Origin: an uncultured Bacteroidaceae bacterium
GTDB lineage: Bacteria > Bacteroidota > Bacteroidia > Bacteroidales > Bacteroidaceae
Reading direction: 5' to 3'
Length of the DNA stretch: 53,898 nt
NCBI GenBank assembly: GCA_905234125.1
Contig: CAJOGQ010000014.1
Coordinates: forward strand, 1 to 53,898
Position numbers and translations under genes: made by a program. Under the pieces are notes generated by a model. The model saw only the letters and a list, made by a program, of their open reading frames with translations. It did not search any database and was not told the origin of the DNA. Positions 26,058 through 34,102 of the stretch are shown here, one piece after another (within the stretch, counting starts at the first letter, position 1; the number at the start of each line of letters is the position of its first letter).

Positions 26058-27155
26058 ATGATGAAATACTGCCTTGGGCTGCTCATGTCGCTCTTTGCCA
26101 GCCAGTGCGTCCACTCTCAACACGACGCTGGGAAGAACACCAACATGGACATCGTCCACCCCACCGACCCAAACATCCAGTACATCGGGCGCATCGACGA
26201 CTCCGACCCCATGCACATCGTCTTCACCTACCCCGGCGTGCAGATACGCACAGGCTTCACCGGCACATCCCTCGACATGATGTGCAAGCTCCACAGCGGT
26301 TACTTCATGGCTGAGATTGACGGCGGAGAACCCTTCAAGATTTCCTTCCTCGGCAACACCATCGTCCGCCTCGCCAGCGAACTGCAAGACGGCACTCATC
26401 AGGCCATCGTCACCTACATAGGCGAAGGCTACGAAACCCTGCCCGAGTTCCACGGATTCTTCGTCGATAAGGGCAAGACCCTCGCTCCGGCCACTCCCCT
26501 GCCCACACGCAAGATAGAGTTCATCGGCAACTCCATCACCTGTGGCTACGGTATCGAGGCCAACAGCGAGGCCGAGCACTACGACGAAAAGACCGCCAAC
26601 TACTACTACACCTACGCCGCCCGCACCGCCAGAGCCCTCAACGCCCAGGCCGTCGTCATCGCCCGCAGTGGCATCGGTGTCTATCGCAGTTACAACGGTC
26701 CGAAAACGGGCGACATTGTGAACATGAACACCGAGTACCCCAACACATTATTGTATAATGACAAGGTGGCGTGGGACTTCTCGCGCTACACGCCCGACCT
26801 CGTCTGCATCAACCTCGGCACCAACGACACCTCCACCCAGGGTGCTGACTCCGTCCTCCTGCTCCAAGGTTTCAAGCGACTCTACCAGCAGGTGCGCAGT
26901 CACTACCCCAAGGCCAAGATTCTCCTCCTCAGTGGGTGCATGATGAACGGCCAGCAACTCCAGTCAGCCAAGTGCGCCCTCGACGCTACCGCTGACTACG
27001 CCCACAACCAAGGCGATGCAGAAGTCTATCGCTTCGACTTCACGCCCCATGACGGCTCCCTCGGCTACGGTGCCGACTGGCATCCCTCCATGCGCCAACA
27101 TGAGAAGATGGCCAACGAACTCATTCCTTACCTGCAGAAACTGATGAACTGGTGA
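26058..27155 (+). CDS. CE2-type acetyl esterase (GDSL family)
   Basis: A 365-residue exported esterase with the two-domain build of carbohydrate esterase family 2, which removes acetyl groups from xylan and related glycans. After a signal peptide (MMKYCLGLLMSLFASQCVHS) comes a jelly-roll domain (residues 40-145: YIGRIDDSDPMHIVFTYPGV, FTGTSLDMM) and then the SGNH domain with Ser159 in IEFIGNSITCGYG, Asn in CINLGTND, and the His of GADWHPSMRQHEKMA. The pairing with GH51 in one operon suggests joint removal of arabinose and acetate from arabinoxylan. It is the last gene before the terminator at 27183-27206. Confidence 0.88.
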   Translation: MMKYCLGLLMSLFASQCVHSQHDAGKNTNMDIVHPTDPNIQYIGRIDDSDPMHIVFTYPGVQIRTGFTGTSLDMMCKLHSGYFMAEIDGGEPFKISFLGNTIVRLASELQDGTHQAIVTYIGEGYETLPEFHGFFVDKGKTLAPATPLPTRKIEFIGNSITCGYGIEANSEAEHYDEKTANYYYTYAARTARALNAQAVVIARSGIGVYRSYNGPKTGDIVNMNTEYPNTLLYNDKVAWDFSRYTPDLVCINLGTNDTSTQGADSVLLLQGFKRLYQQVRSHYPKAKILLLSGCMMNGQQLQSAKCALDATADYAHNQGDAEVYRFDFTPHDGSLGYGADWHPSMRQHEKMANELIPYLQKLMNW

Positions 27156-27182
27156 CCAGCAGTATCTCTTTATTTGTATATT

Positions 27183-27206
27183 GAGTCCACTTCCGAAAGT
27201 GGACTC
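27183..27206. terminator. Bidirectional terminator after the arabinoxylan operon
   Basis: GAGTCCACTT pairs perfectly with AAGTGGACTC around a 4-nt loop, with T-rich sequence to the right. It lies between two convergent units. Confidence 0.85.
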
Positions 27207-27209
27207 GAT

Positions 27210-27988
27210 TTATTTAATGACTATCTTCTCACCATTATGAATATATACACCCTTCGTTCCGGGCTTGCCCAAGAGCTTACGACCGCTCAGATCGTACCAG
27301 CCGCTGTCCATTGTCCCATGCCAACTGTCCACGGCCTGGATTCCCGTGGTCTGCCCAGCATTGTATAAATGGTTGGTGTAGTTATAGTAGCCACCGTTGT
27401 CGAAGGACATGATGCCCGTCAGCAAGTCGTGATTGGTGAAGATAATCTCTACGGGCTGTGATTCACTGGTGGAGAAGCCTGTCCAACGCCAAATTTGGCG
27501 ACCGATGACCGTAGTGCCTACGAGTTCACATAGGTCACCACCCTCACTGCTATGCAGGTCAGTGGTACCGTCGGTTGTGCGTACCTTACAATAGATGGTC
27601 ATGTCGCCTTTGTCCGTCTGATACGTCACCATACTGGGACCGTAGATTGCGGCCACCGCACCACCATCGCATCGTCGCTAAGCTCATAACCTAATCGCAG
27701 CAAACCATCGGTATAGTATGCCGTTTGTTCATAGCGCCACCAGTTTTCGCCGTATGTCTCGTCAGAGCGCGAAATCTCGCCTGCCCACAAACATGAATTA
27801 TACGGGTACGACAGCGCCTCCGGATGCCCCGTCAGTCCATCGTGTTGTCGCTGCATCATGGTTTGCAGCCAGCCATGCGGCTGTATGCCGACAATCTGCC
27901 CAACACGATACTCGCTGGTTGTCTGTCCCCAGGTTCCCTGCGCTATCGCAAGCAGGAGGAGGATCAGAATTTGTTTGTATAATCTCAT
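27210..27988 (-). pseudogene. Remnant of a GH127-like beta-L-arabinofuranosidase gene
   Basis: The first part (27988 to about 27660) has a signal peptide (MRLYKQILILLLLAIAQGTWGQ) and the start of a GH127/GH146-type barrel: GWLQTMMQRQHDGLTGHPEA and EQTAYYTDGLLRLGYELSDD. The frame then hits a stop. In another frame (27656 to 27210) come AAIYGPSMVTYQTDKGDMTI, like a late GH127 strand, then a module resembling a starch-binding CBM26 (IIFTNHDLLTGIMSFDNGGY), then the tail GWYDLSGRKLLGKPGTKGVY common at the end of exported Prevotella enzymes. Several hundred catalytic residues are missing. The ATG overlaps the stop of the preceding lipoprotein gene (ATGA), so the original gene was its operon partner. 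The CBM assignment is tentative. Confidence 0.7.
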
Positions 27989-29655
27989 TTCACCTTGCTC
28001 ATCTGGAACGTGGCGGTGTAGGTCGAGCCGTCGGTTTTCTGACGAATGGCAGTCCAGTTCATCTTTCCATTCTCGATGGATGCAATCTCCCAACTCTCAC
28101 GATACTCAATGTCGTTGCCAACATTCTTCCAACGCATACACATCAGAACGCCATCTACGAAGTATTCTGCCATCGAGTTCACGTCAGCCACCCACTCACC
28201 GTTGTTGTCCAGACGGTAATAGACAAAGGTGCCGTCGGCCTTAAATTCCCAGCGGTGCAACAAGCCGTCGCTATACGTGTCCTCATCGCTGGTCTGACGT
28301 CCCTCCCAAGTGCCGATAACGTCAGCACTGTAGTCGTGGGTCACACGGACTTTACGTTCCTTCAAATCTTTTGTGATTCTGTATGATTTGCCATCGACAT
28401 AAGTTTCATTGTAGGCAATAAGAAACATGTTGTTGTCGGTGATGGAAATGATAGTTGGCGAATGCATAAACTTAATGTTGGCATTAGGCAGTTCAACCAC
28501 CTGTGACAACTTATTTCCATTGATTGTGTAACTGCCTTCACAGTGATTCACCCACACATTCAGGTCGCTGGCGGCAGAGATGGACAGGCTGTAATAAAAC
28601 TTCGAGCCTGATTCATAAGTGAGCACCTGCTTAGAATCAGTGGGCACCGGTTTACCGTCAATCTCGGCCATCATCCACTTGCCCTGGAGCTTCTCAGGCA
28701 GATTGTCGATGACGGGAGCTGCGGGTTTATTGTAGAACTTCAGGTAGGGCTGCACGATGTCGTCGTAGAGGTTGAAGCCGTTGATAAAGAACGTGGGGAT
28801 CATCTCGCCCTCCTTGGCACCTGCGAGTGCGGCATCCACGGCTTTCTGCGTCATGAGAAACGTGTTCTGAACGATGATGCCCTTGAACATTGGATTGCCG
28901 GCAATCAGCTCGTCAAGGAACTCGTCATAGATGTCGAAAGTATAGATGTTCTTGCCGGCCTTTTTCAACATGTCGAGGGCAGCAGGGAGCGGCGTACCGT
29001 TCATGAACACGAAATCATCGTACTGGTCGATGACTGCCTGGATGTCGCTGTTTGCATTTTCGCTGCAAGGGTAGATGTCGGCGTCAGGTTTCACGGCCTT
29101 GAAGGCTTCGGCACGTTCAATGCCCGGGCTGTTCTTCACGGCGAAAGCTGCCACCTTATCGGCTGTCACCTCTTTGGCCATCGCTTTGCCGGCAGCTGTG
29201 TCATCGGTGCCAAAGAAAGGACATCCAGCCAACGGGCTGTTGGCATCGACCTTGGAATCGAGGAGAATGACGGGTATGCCCCGTTTCTTGGCGAAAGCAG
29301 CCACTTCGGCATCAGCGGTCTCACCGTTCAGTCCATGACTGGGAGCATAGATAACGCCCTTGATGCTCTTGTCCTTGAGTTGTTCCAGCTGCTTGACAGC
29401 CTCAACTTGTTCGTCGTAGGCATTATCTCCTGTCGTGCTGTAATACAGAGCCTGCAAGCCTTTCTCCTTACAAGCATCGCGGAAAGCAGACTCTATCTGT
29501 TGAAAGTAATCGATGCTGCCAGTCTTGGCAATCAAAACGAGGGCAGGCGTACCATCGTTGTTTCCGTTCTTGTCGTCATCAGACGAACAAGCAGTAAATA
29601 CACTTGCGCCACAGATAAAGGCGGCGGCCATCGCCCATTTTGCAATTTTTTTCAT
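27985..29655 (-). CDS. Lipoprotein: RbsB-like sugar-binding domain plus lipocalin-like domains
   Basis: A 556-residue lipoprotein (lipobox FTAC, then SSDDDKNG). Residues 38-310 form a type I periplasmic-binding protein of the ribose/galactose group: LVLIAKTGSIDYFQQIESAF, LKDKSIKGVIYAPSHG, GIPVILLDSKVD, FFGTDDTAAGKAMAKEV and VFMNGTPLPAALDMLKKAGK. The C-terminal half looks like two lipocalin-like beta-barrel modules: LQGKWMMAEIDGKPVPTDSK near 326 and VIGTWEGRQTSDEDTYSDGL near 446 with WEFKADGTFVYYRLDNN. No ABC permease or ATPase is nearby, so it may be a surface or periplasmic sensor or sugar scavenger rather than a transport partner. It shares an operon with the GH127-like remnant. Confidence 0.8.
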   Translation of the reverse strand: MKKIAKWAMAAAFICGASVFTACSSDDDKNGNNDGTPALVLIAKTGSIDYFQQIESAFRDACKEKGLQALYYSTTGDNAYDEQVEAVKQLEQLKDKSIKGVIYAPSHGLNGETADAEVAAFAKKRGIPVILLDSKVDANSPLAGCPFFGTDDTAAGKAMAKEVTADKVAAFAVKNSPGIERAEAFKAVKPDADIYPCSENANSDIQAVIDQYDDFVFMNGTPLPAALDMLKKAGKNIYTFDIYDEFLDELIAGNPMFKGIIVQNTFLMTQKAVDAALAGAKEGEMIPTFFINGFNLYDDIVQPYLKFYNKPAAPVIDNLPEKLQGKWMMAEIDGKPVPTDSKQVLTYESGSKFYYSLSISAASDLNVWVNHCEGSYTINGNKLSQVVELPNANIKFMHSPTIISITDNNMFLIAYNETYVDGKSYRITKDLKERKVRVTHDYSADVIGTWEGRQTSDEDTYSDGLLHRWEFKADGTFVYYRLDNNGEWVADVNSMAEYFVDGVLMCMRWKNVGNDIEYRESWEIASIENGKMNWTAIRQKTDGSTYTATFQMSKVK

Positions 29656-29731
29656 GTCCTATTTGTTTTATTATTAATATCAATAAAGTTAATAATTTGT
29701 GTCAATGATTTTACGCTTGAACATTCGGATG

Positions 29732-29739
29732 CAAAGGTA
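29732..29739 (-). promoter_or_regulatory. Promoter of the sugar-binding lipoprotein operon
   Basis: TACCTTTG on the minus strand, with TTTTG exactly 19 bp upstream (complement of 29759-29763) as the -33 element. This is one of the best-formed Bacteroidetes promoters in the window. Confidence 0.75.
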
Positions 29740-29763
29740 CGATTAAGTGAGCACAATACAAAA
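29733..29763 (-). repeat. 31-bp direct repeat, copy 1 (promoter-bearing)
   Basis: Identical to 30055-30085 at 29 of 31 positions and in the same orientation. It spans the -7 and -33 elements of the lipoprotein promoter. Confidence 0.8.
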
Positions 29764-29797
29764 GAAAAAAAGGAAAATTTTACAAAAAAGTGCATAA

Positions 29798-29923
29798 TCC
29801 ATTGAAGATAAATGGGTTTTCTTTTGCTCTTCCCTCGCTCAATATACCACTCAGGATGCTTTGGAGAGAGCAGCAGATAGCTATGGCGGACTCACCGAGA
29901 CTCCTTTCATGTCGTCACGATAA
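29798..29923 (+). pseudogene. C-terminal tail of a lost gene
   Basis: A 41-codon stretch after a stop codon and without any start reads SIEDKWVFFCSSLAQ, then YTTQDALERAADSYGGLTET, then PFMSSR and a stop. The residue mix looks like genuine coding sequence rather than intergenic DNA, and a terminator follows 16 bp later on the same strand. The most likely reading is the 3' end of a deleted gene. The family was not recognised. Confidence 0.4.
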
Positions 29924-29939
29924 TACAGACCCATTTTAC

Positions 29940-29966
29940 AAAGCCATTCCTTTTGGGGATGGCTTT
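29940..29966 (+). terminator. Terminator of the lost gene tail
   Basis: AAAGCCAT pairs with ATGGCTTT, with a further CC/GG pair after a one-base bulge, around a 6-nt loop; AATTTGTTT follows. Confidence 0.6.
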
Positions 29967-29997
29967 AATTTGTTTGCATCAGCAATCATGACAAAAC

Positions 29998-30033
29998 AAG
30001 CACCCGTGCAGCATCATCGCTACACGGGTGCTT
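29998..30033. terminator. Strong 11-bp hairpin, likely terminator on either strand
   Basis: AAGCACCCGTG pairs perfectly with CACGGGTGCTT; a further AGC/GCT pairs inside the loop. T-rich sequence lies on both sides. On the minus strand it sits about 20-50 nt after the second promoter-like repeat, so a short RNA of about 55 nt could be made. Confidence 0.6.
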
Positions 30034-30054
30034 TCTTTGATGGAATTTGACTGA

Positions 30055-30085
30055 AAAGGTACAACTAAGTGAGCACAATACAAAA
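30055..30085 (-). repeat. 31-bp direct repeat, copy 2 (promoter-like)
   Basis: Same sequence and orientation as 29733-29763 with two mismatches. The base before it makes the -7 element TACCTTTT instead of TACCTTTG, which should weaken it. No gene follows on the minus strand, only the hairpin at 29998-30033. Confidence 0.75.
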
Positions 30086-30135
30086 TAAAAGAGGAAGTTT
30101 TTTCCCAAACCTTTCCATGTGTCAATTCTTTTCCT

Positions 30136-30143
30136 TACCTTTG
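30136..30143 (+). promoter_or_regulatory. -7 promoter element for the DUF1573 gene
   Basis: TACCTTTG, 33 bp before the start codon at 30176. Confidence 0.65.
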
Positions 30144-30175
30144 CAACTAATTATGATTCTTAAGACAATAACAAG

Positions 30176-31240
30176 ATGAAAAAATACGTTATTATATGTG
30201 CATGGGGACTGGCGGTGTCGCTGAACATGCAGGCGCAGAAAATTGCGTTCGAGAGGAATACCGTCAATGCGGGGAATACCCTGTGGAAGAAGCCGGTGAC
30301 GGCTGTGTTCAAGTTCACGAACAAGGACAAGAACCCGCTGTGGATCAGGGATGTGGATGCGGGATGCGGATGCCTGACGCCGGAATGGAAGAGGGATGCC
30401 CTGATGAAGGGTGAGGAGGGAGAGATTCGCGTCACCTACGATGCCCAGCTGCTGGGACATTTTGACCGCTACATTAATGTATATACGAATGCGAGCGAGA
30501 AGCCGGTGCGTGTCCGCATGAAGGCGCTGGTGAGCAACGGGGAGAAGAAGGCGATTGAGGAGTTGTATCCGTACAGCGTCGATGACATCCTGCTGACGTC
30601 GAACAACGTGGAGTTCCTCGATGTGAATATGGGCGACTCGGCGAAGGCGGAGATTGATATCTACAACAACAGCGACAATGTCTATACCCCACAGCTGATG
30701 CACCTGCCGGCCTATCTGACGGCGGAGTACAAGCCGGAGATGATAGCGAGGGGAAGGCGTGGAAAGATTGAGCTGACCTTGCACTCGAAGGAGCTGAAGG
30801 ACTTGGGCCTGAACCAGACGAGCATCTACTTGGCTCGCTTCTCAGGCGACAAGGTGGGACCGAATAATGAGATTGCCGTGTCGGCGGTGCTGCTGCCCGA
30901 CCTGCACTTTGCGGAGGAATTTACGCGGAAGCCTAATTTCCATCTCTCGACAACGGATCTGCAGCTGGGCAAGATGGGTTCGAAGACGAAGCTGAAGGGT
31001 GTGGTGAAAATCAGCAACAAGGGCAAGGGCGTGCTGAAGCTGAGCAAGATCCAGTCGTTTAACCAGGCCGTGACCGTGGCACTGAAGAAGACGGAACTAC
31101 AACCTGGCGAGGAGCTGGCAATGAACGTGACGGTGGACGCGAGGTTCTTGGGTCTGTCAAAGACACAACCCCGTTTGCTGATCATCACAAACGACCCGAA
31201 CCATCCGAAGGAAGTGGTGAATGTGAGTTTTGAGAAGTAA
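30176..31240 (+). CDS. Exported DUF1573 protein
   Basis: A 354-residue exported protein (signal peptide MKKYVIICAWGLAVSLNMQAQ) of the DUF1573 group, widespread in Bacteroidetes and of unknown role. The first DUF1573 domain (residues 25-115) has FERNTVNAGNTLWKKPVTAV and the conserved DVDAGCGCLTPEW, where the CGC motif is the family's hallmark. A second, diverged copy lies near 250-350 (LQLGKMGSKTKLKGVVKISN, LLIITNDPNHPKEVVNVSF) and lacks the Cys pair. The domains resemble immunoglobulin-like beta sandwiches. It is followed after 38 bp by meaB on the same strand and may be co-transcribed with it. Confidence 0.85.
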   Translation: MKKYVIICAWGLAVSLNMQAQKIAFERNTVNAGNTLWKKPVTAVFKFTNKDKNPLWIRDVDAGCGCLTPEWKRDALMKGEEGEIRVTYDAQLLGHFDRYINVYTNASEKPVRVRMKALVSNGEKKAIEELYPYSVDDILLTSNNVEFLDVNMGDSAKAEIDIYNNSDNVYTPQLMHLPAYLTAEYKPEMIARGRRGKIELTLHSKELKDLGLNQTSIYLARFSGDKVGPNNEIAVSAVLLPDLHFAEEFTRKPNFHLSTTDLQLGKMGSKTKLKGVVKISNKGKGVLKLSKIQSFNQAVTVALKKTELQPGEELAMNVTVDARFLGLSKTQPRLLIITNDPNHPKEVVNVSFEK

Positions 31241-31278
31241 AGAGGTCGGGACATAGTTGCAACATACAAGACAAATAT

Positions 31279-32379
31279 ATGGAACATCCAGAGAATAGTG
31301 CGGAATACGCTGGTTTGCAAGTGAATGCCGGTGTGGAACAACCGTCGATCGTGAATCCGTATCTGAGCCAGATGCGGAAGAAGCGGCAGAAGCTGTTCAC
31401 GCCTGCGGAGTATGTGGAGGGCATCCTGAAGGGCAACGTGAGCATGCTGAGTCAGGCGGTGACCCTGATTGAGAGCGTGTTGCCGGAACATCAGGTGATT
31501 GCGCAGGAGGTGATAGAGAAGTGCCTGCCCTACTCTGGCAATTCGGTCAGAATCGGTATCAGCGGTGTGCCGGGGGCTGGCAAATCGACCAGCATCGATG
31601 CCTTTGGCGTGCATCTGTTGGAGAATCGTGGCGGAAAACTGGCAGTGCTGGCTATCGACCCCTCGTCGGAGAAGACAAAAGGAAGCATCCTTGGAGATAA
31701 GACGCGCATGGAGAAGCTCTCCGTGCATCCGAAGTCGTTCATTCGTCCCAGTCCAACGGCTGGAAGCCTCGGTGGTGTGGCTCGCAAGACGAGGGAGACC
31801 ATCATCCTGTGTGAGGCGGCGGGCTACAACAACATCTTCGTGGAGACAGTCGGTGTGGGACAGAGCGAGACGGCCTGCCACTCGATGGTGGACTATTTCC
31901 TGCTTATTCAGTTGGCCGGAACTGGCGACGAACTGCAGGGCATCAAGCGTGGCATCATGGAGATTGCCGACGGCATCGTCATCAACAAGGCAGACGGAGA
32001 GAATGTGGACAAGGCACAACTGGCGGCGTCTCACTTCAGGAATGCCCTGCACCTGTTCCCAGTGCCCGACAGCGGCATCGTGCCAGAGGTGATGTGCTAC
32101 TCAGGCTTCTACGAACTGAACATTGACGAAGTGCTGGACATGATTTTCAGATACATCGACAAGGTGCAGGAAAGCGGTTATTTCCAGTATCGTAGGAATG
32201 AGCAGTCGAAATACTGGATGTATGAGAGCATCAACGAACATCTGAAGAACAGTTTCTACTACAACCCGACCATCAAGGGAATGATTGGCGAGATGGAACA
32301 GGAAGTGCTGGGCGGACAAATCACGTCGTTTGTGGCTGCCAAGAAACTCTTAGACACGTATTATGACACACTTAAATAA
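31279..32379 (+). CDS. meaB: Methylmalonyl-CoA mutase-associated GTPase MeaB
   Basis: MeaB (ArgK/LAO family) is a G3E GTPase that guards adenosylcobalamin loading and protects methylmalonyl-CoA mutase, the enzyme on the succinate-to-propionate route typical of this phylum. Visible motifs are the P-loop GISGVPGAGKSTSIDAFG (about residues 94-111), LAIDPSSEKTKGSILGDKTR, FIRPSPTAGSLGGVARKTRE and VETVGVGQSE (switch II area). The base-specificity motif reads NKADGEN. At 366 residues it is full length, with a C-terminal dimerisation arm. The mutase genes themselves are not in the window. It is immediately followed by porQ. Confidence 0.93.
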   Translation: MEHPENSAEYAGLQVNAGVEQPSIVNPYLSQMRKKRQKLFTPAEYVEGILKGNVSMLSQAVTLIESVLPEHQVIAQEVIEKCLPYSGNSVRIGISGVPGAGKSTSIDAFGVHLLENRGGKLAVLAIDPSSEKTKGSILGDKTRMEKLSVHPKSFIRPSPTAGSLGGVARKTRETIILCEAAGYNNIFVETVGVGQSETACHSMVDYFLLIQLAGTGDELQGIKRGIMEIADGIVINKADGENVDKAQLAASHFRNALHLFPVPDSGIVPEVMCYSGFYELNIDEVLDMIFRYIDKVQESGYFQYRRNEQSKYWMYESINEHLKNSFYYNPTIKGMIGEMEQEVLGGQITSFVAAKKLLDTYYDTLK

Positions 32380-32380
32380 A

Positions 32381-33340
32381 ATGATAAGAATGGGAATGAG
32401 CAAGAAAATGGGGATGCTGTGGATGGTGGCAACCATGTCGGTGGCAACCTTCGCACAAGACGGAAGACAGGGGTATCAGTTCCTGAATATCCCCGTGAGC
32501 GCACATTCGGCAGCGTTGGGCGGTGCCAACATCAGCATTGTGGAGGACGACGCCACAATGATGTGGACGAACGCAGCACTGATGACGAACGTATCGGACA
32601 ACAGCATCGCCTTGAGCTTCAATTCCTATATCCGTTCCAGCTATCTGATGTCGGCAGGCTACACGAAAGCCATCGGCGAACGGGGCACTTGGGCACTTGG
32701 CGCTCAGATGCTGAACTACGGAAAGATGGACGAAACGGACGAGACAGGCGCTGTGCTGGGCAGCTTCTCGGCTAAGGACATGAACTTCCAGACCTCCTAC
32801 TCCTATATGCTGAATGACCGTTGGAGCGGTGCCATCGTGGCGAAGGTGCTGGTGAGCAACTATGCCAACTATTCGAGCACAGCCATGGGAGCTGACCTGG
32901 CCCTCAACTACTTCGACGAGGAAAGAGGCATCTCGTTCTCGACCGTGGGCAGGAACCTCGGCGGACAACTCAGCACGTTCCACGAGGATGAGAAAAGGCA
33001 AGCGCTGCCATTCAACTGGGCTTTCGGCATTAGCAAGGACTTCGAAAACGCCCCTCTGAGAATATCGTTGACAGCAGACGACATCACGAACTGGGAGGAC
33101 ATCAAGTTCATCCAGCACTTTGTGTTGGGCGTGGACATCCTGCCGTCGAACAACACGTGGATTGCCTTGGGTTACAACTTCCGCAGGGCACATGAGATGA
33201 AAGTGCAGGACAAGGGACATTGGGCAGGATTCTGCATCGGCGCAGGACTGAATGTAAAGAAATTCAAGGTGGGTGTGGCCTACGGAAAGTATCACGTGGC
33301 TTCATCTTCTATACTTATCAACGCAGGTTTTTCATTATGA
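32381..33340 (+). CDS. porQ: Type IX secretion protein PorQ
   Basis: A 319-residue outer-membrane beta-barrel-like protein of the PorQ family, which belongs with the type IX secretion machinery. The signature opening after the signal peptide is [20 protein letters not shown], and the rest is made of alternating strands ([40 protein letters not shown]) ending INAGFSL. PorQ works with PorU, PorV and PorZ at the cell surface in anchoring cargo. The start at 32381 lies one base after the meaB stop; Met residues 4, 6 and 10 codons on are alternatives, the last giving the neat signal peptide [20 protein letters not shown]. Its stop overlaps the cmk start as ATGA. Confidence 0.85.
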   Translation: MIRMGMSKKMGMLWMVATMSVATFAQDGRQGYQFLNIPVSAHSAALGGANISIVEDDATMMWTNAALMTNVSDNSIALSFNSYIRSSYLMSAGYTKAIGERGTWALGAQMLNYGKMDETDETGAVLGSFSAKDMNFQTSYSYMLNDRWSGAIVAKVLVSNYANYSSTAMGADLALNYFDEERGISFSTVGRNLGGQLSTFHEDEKRQALPFNWAFGISKDFENAPLRISLTADDITNWEDIKFIQHFVLGVDILPSNNTWIALGYNFRRAHEMKVQDKGHWAGFCIGAGLNVKKFKVGVAYGKYHVASSSILINAGFSL

Positions 33341-34056
33341 AGAAGATTATTATTGCAATAGACGGCCACTCGAGTTGTGGCAAGAGCACCATGGCCAAGC
33401 AGTTGGCCAAAGAGATTGGATATGTGTATGTGGACACGGGGGCGATGTATCGTGCTGTGACTTTGTTCGCCATGCGCAACGGAATGTATCCAGACGAAGG
33501 CATCAAAGAGGCAGAACTTCAAACAGCCATCGACGCAGGAAAGATACAGATCAGCTTCAAGTTCAATCCTGAGACAGGACGTCCAGACACTTACCTGAAT
33601 GGGGAGAAGGTGGAGGACGAAATCCGTCAGATGGATGTGAGCAACCGCGTGAGCCCCATTGCCGCCCTACCCTTTGTGCGCGCTTTGTTGACAGAACAAC
33701 AAAAGGCGATGGGCAAGGAGAAGGGCATCGTGATGGATGGTCGCGACATCGGAACAGCAGTGTTCCCACAGGCAGAGATGAAGGTGTTTGTGACAGCCAC
33801 AGCGAAGGTGAGGGCAGAACGTCGGTTCAAGGAACTGATGGGCAACGCCAAGACGCAGGAGGAGAAGGACGCACTGAACTTCGAGGAGGTTCTGAAGAAT
33901 GTGGAAGAGAGGGATTATATTGACTCGCATCGTGAGGTGGCACCACTGCGTCAAGCTGAGGATGCTTTGGTGCTGGACAATTCGGAGTTGACGAGAGAGG
34001 AGCAGAGCGCGTGGCTGTTGAAGAAGTATAAGGAAATCGTGGGAGACTGCGACTGA
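33337..34056 (+). CDS. cmk: Cytidylate kinase
   Basis: Phosphorylates CMP and dCMP with ATP in pyrimidine salvage and recycling. The P-loop is [16 protein letters not shown] near residues 8-23; the rest of the family signature follows as [15 protein letters not shown], the NMP-binding region [20 protein letters not shown]-like (here [18 protein letters not shown]), and [20 protein letters not shown] with the lid arginines in [14 protein letters not shown]. At 239 residues it is full length. The longer frame from 33220 lies inside porQ, so the overlapping ATGA start was chosen; the two genes are probably translationally coupled. Confidence 0.95.
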   Translation: MKKIIIAIDGHSSCGKSTMAKQLAKEIGYVYVDTGAMYRAVTLFAMRNGMYPDEGIKEAELQTAIDAGKIQISFKFNPETGRPDTYLNGEKVEDEIRQMDVSNRVSPIAALPFVRALLTEQQKAMGKEKGIVMDGRDIGTAVFPQAEMKVFVTATAKVRAERRFKELMGNAKTQEEKDALNFEEVLKNVEERDYIDSHREVAPLRQAEDALVLDNSELTREEQSAWLLKKYKEIVGDCD

Positions 34057-34102
34057 GGCGCACACGAAACTGGAAGACCATGGTGATTGAGACAGGAAGG
34101 CT

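Larger units (their letters stand above)
29656..30175. other. Scarred 520-bp intergenic region
   Basis: No intact gene. In order it holds the leftward lipoprotein promoter, the first copy of a 31-bp direct repeat, a 41-codon gene tail with its own terminator, a strong hairpin, the second copy of the 31-bp repeat, and the rightward promoter of the DUF1573 gene. Each is listed separately. Confidence 0.65.

Noticed and set aside
25070-26086. 338-codon minus-strand frame opposite the GH51 gene
   Set aside because: High G+C in third positions of GH51 leaves the reverse strand open; the frame has no recognisable domain.
29790-30050. 86-codon plus-strand frame MHNPLKINGF and onward
   Set aside because: It runs through a terminator and a strong hairpin; the more protein-like reading is the shorter tail in another frame (29798-29923).
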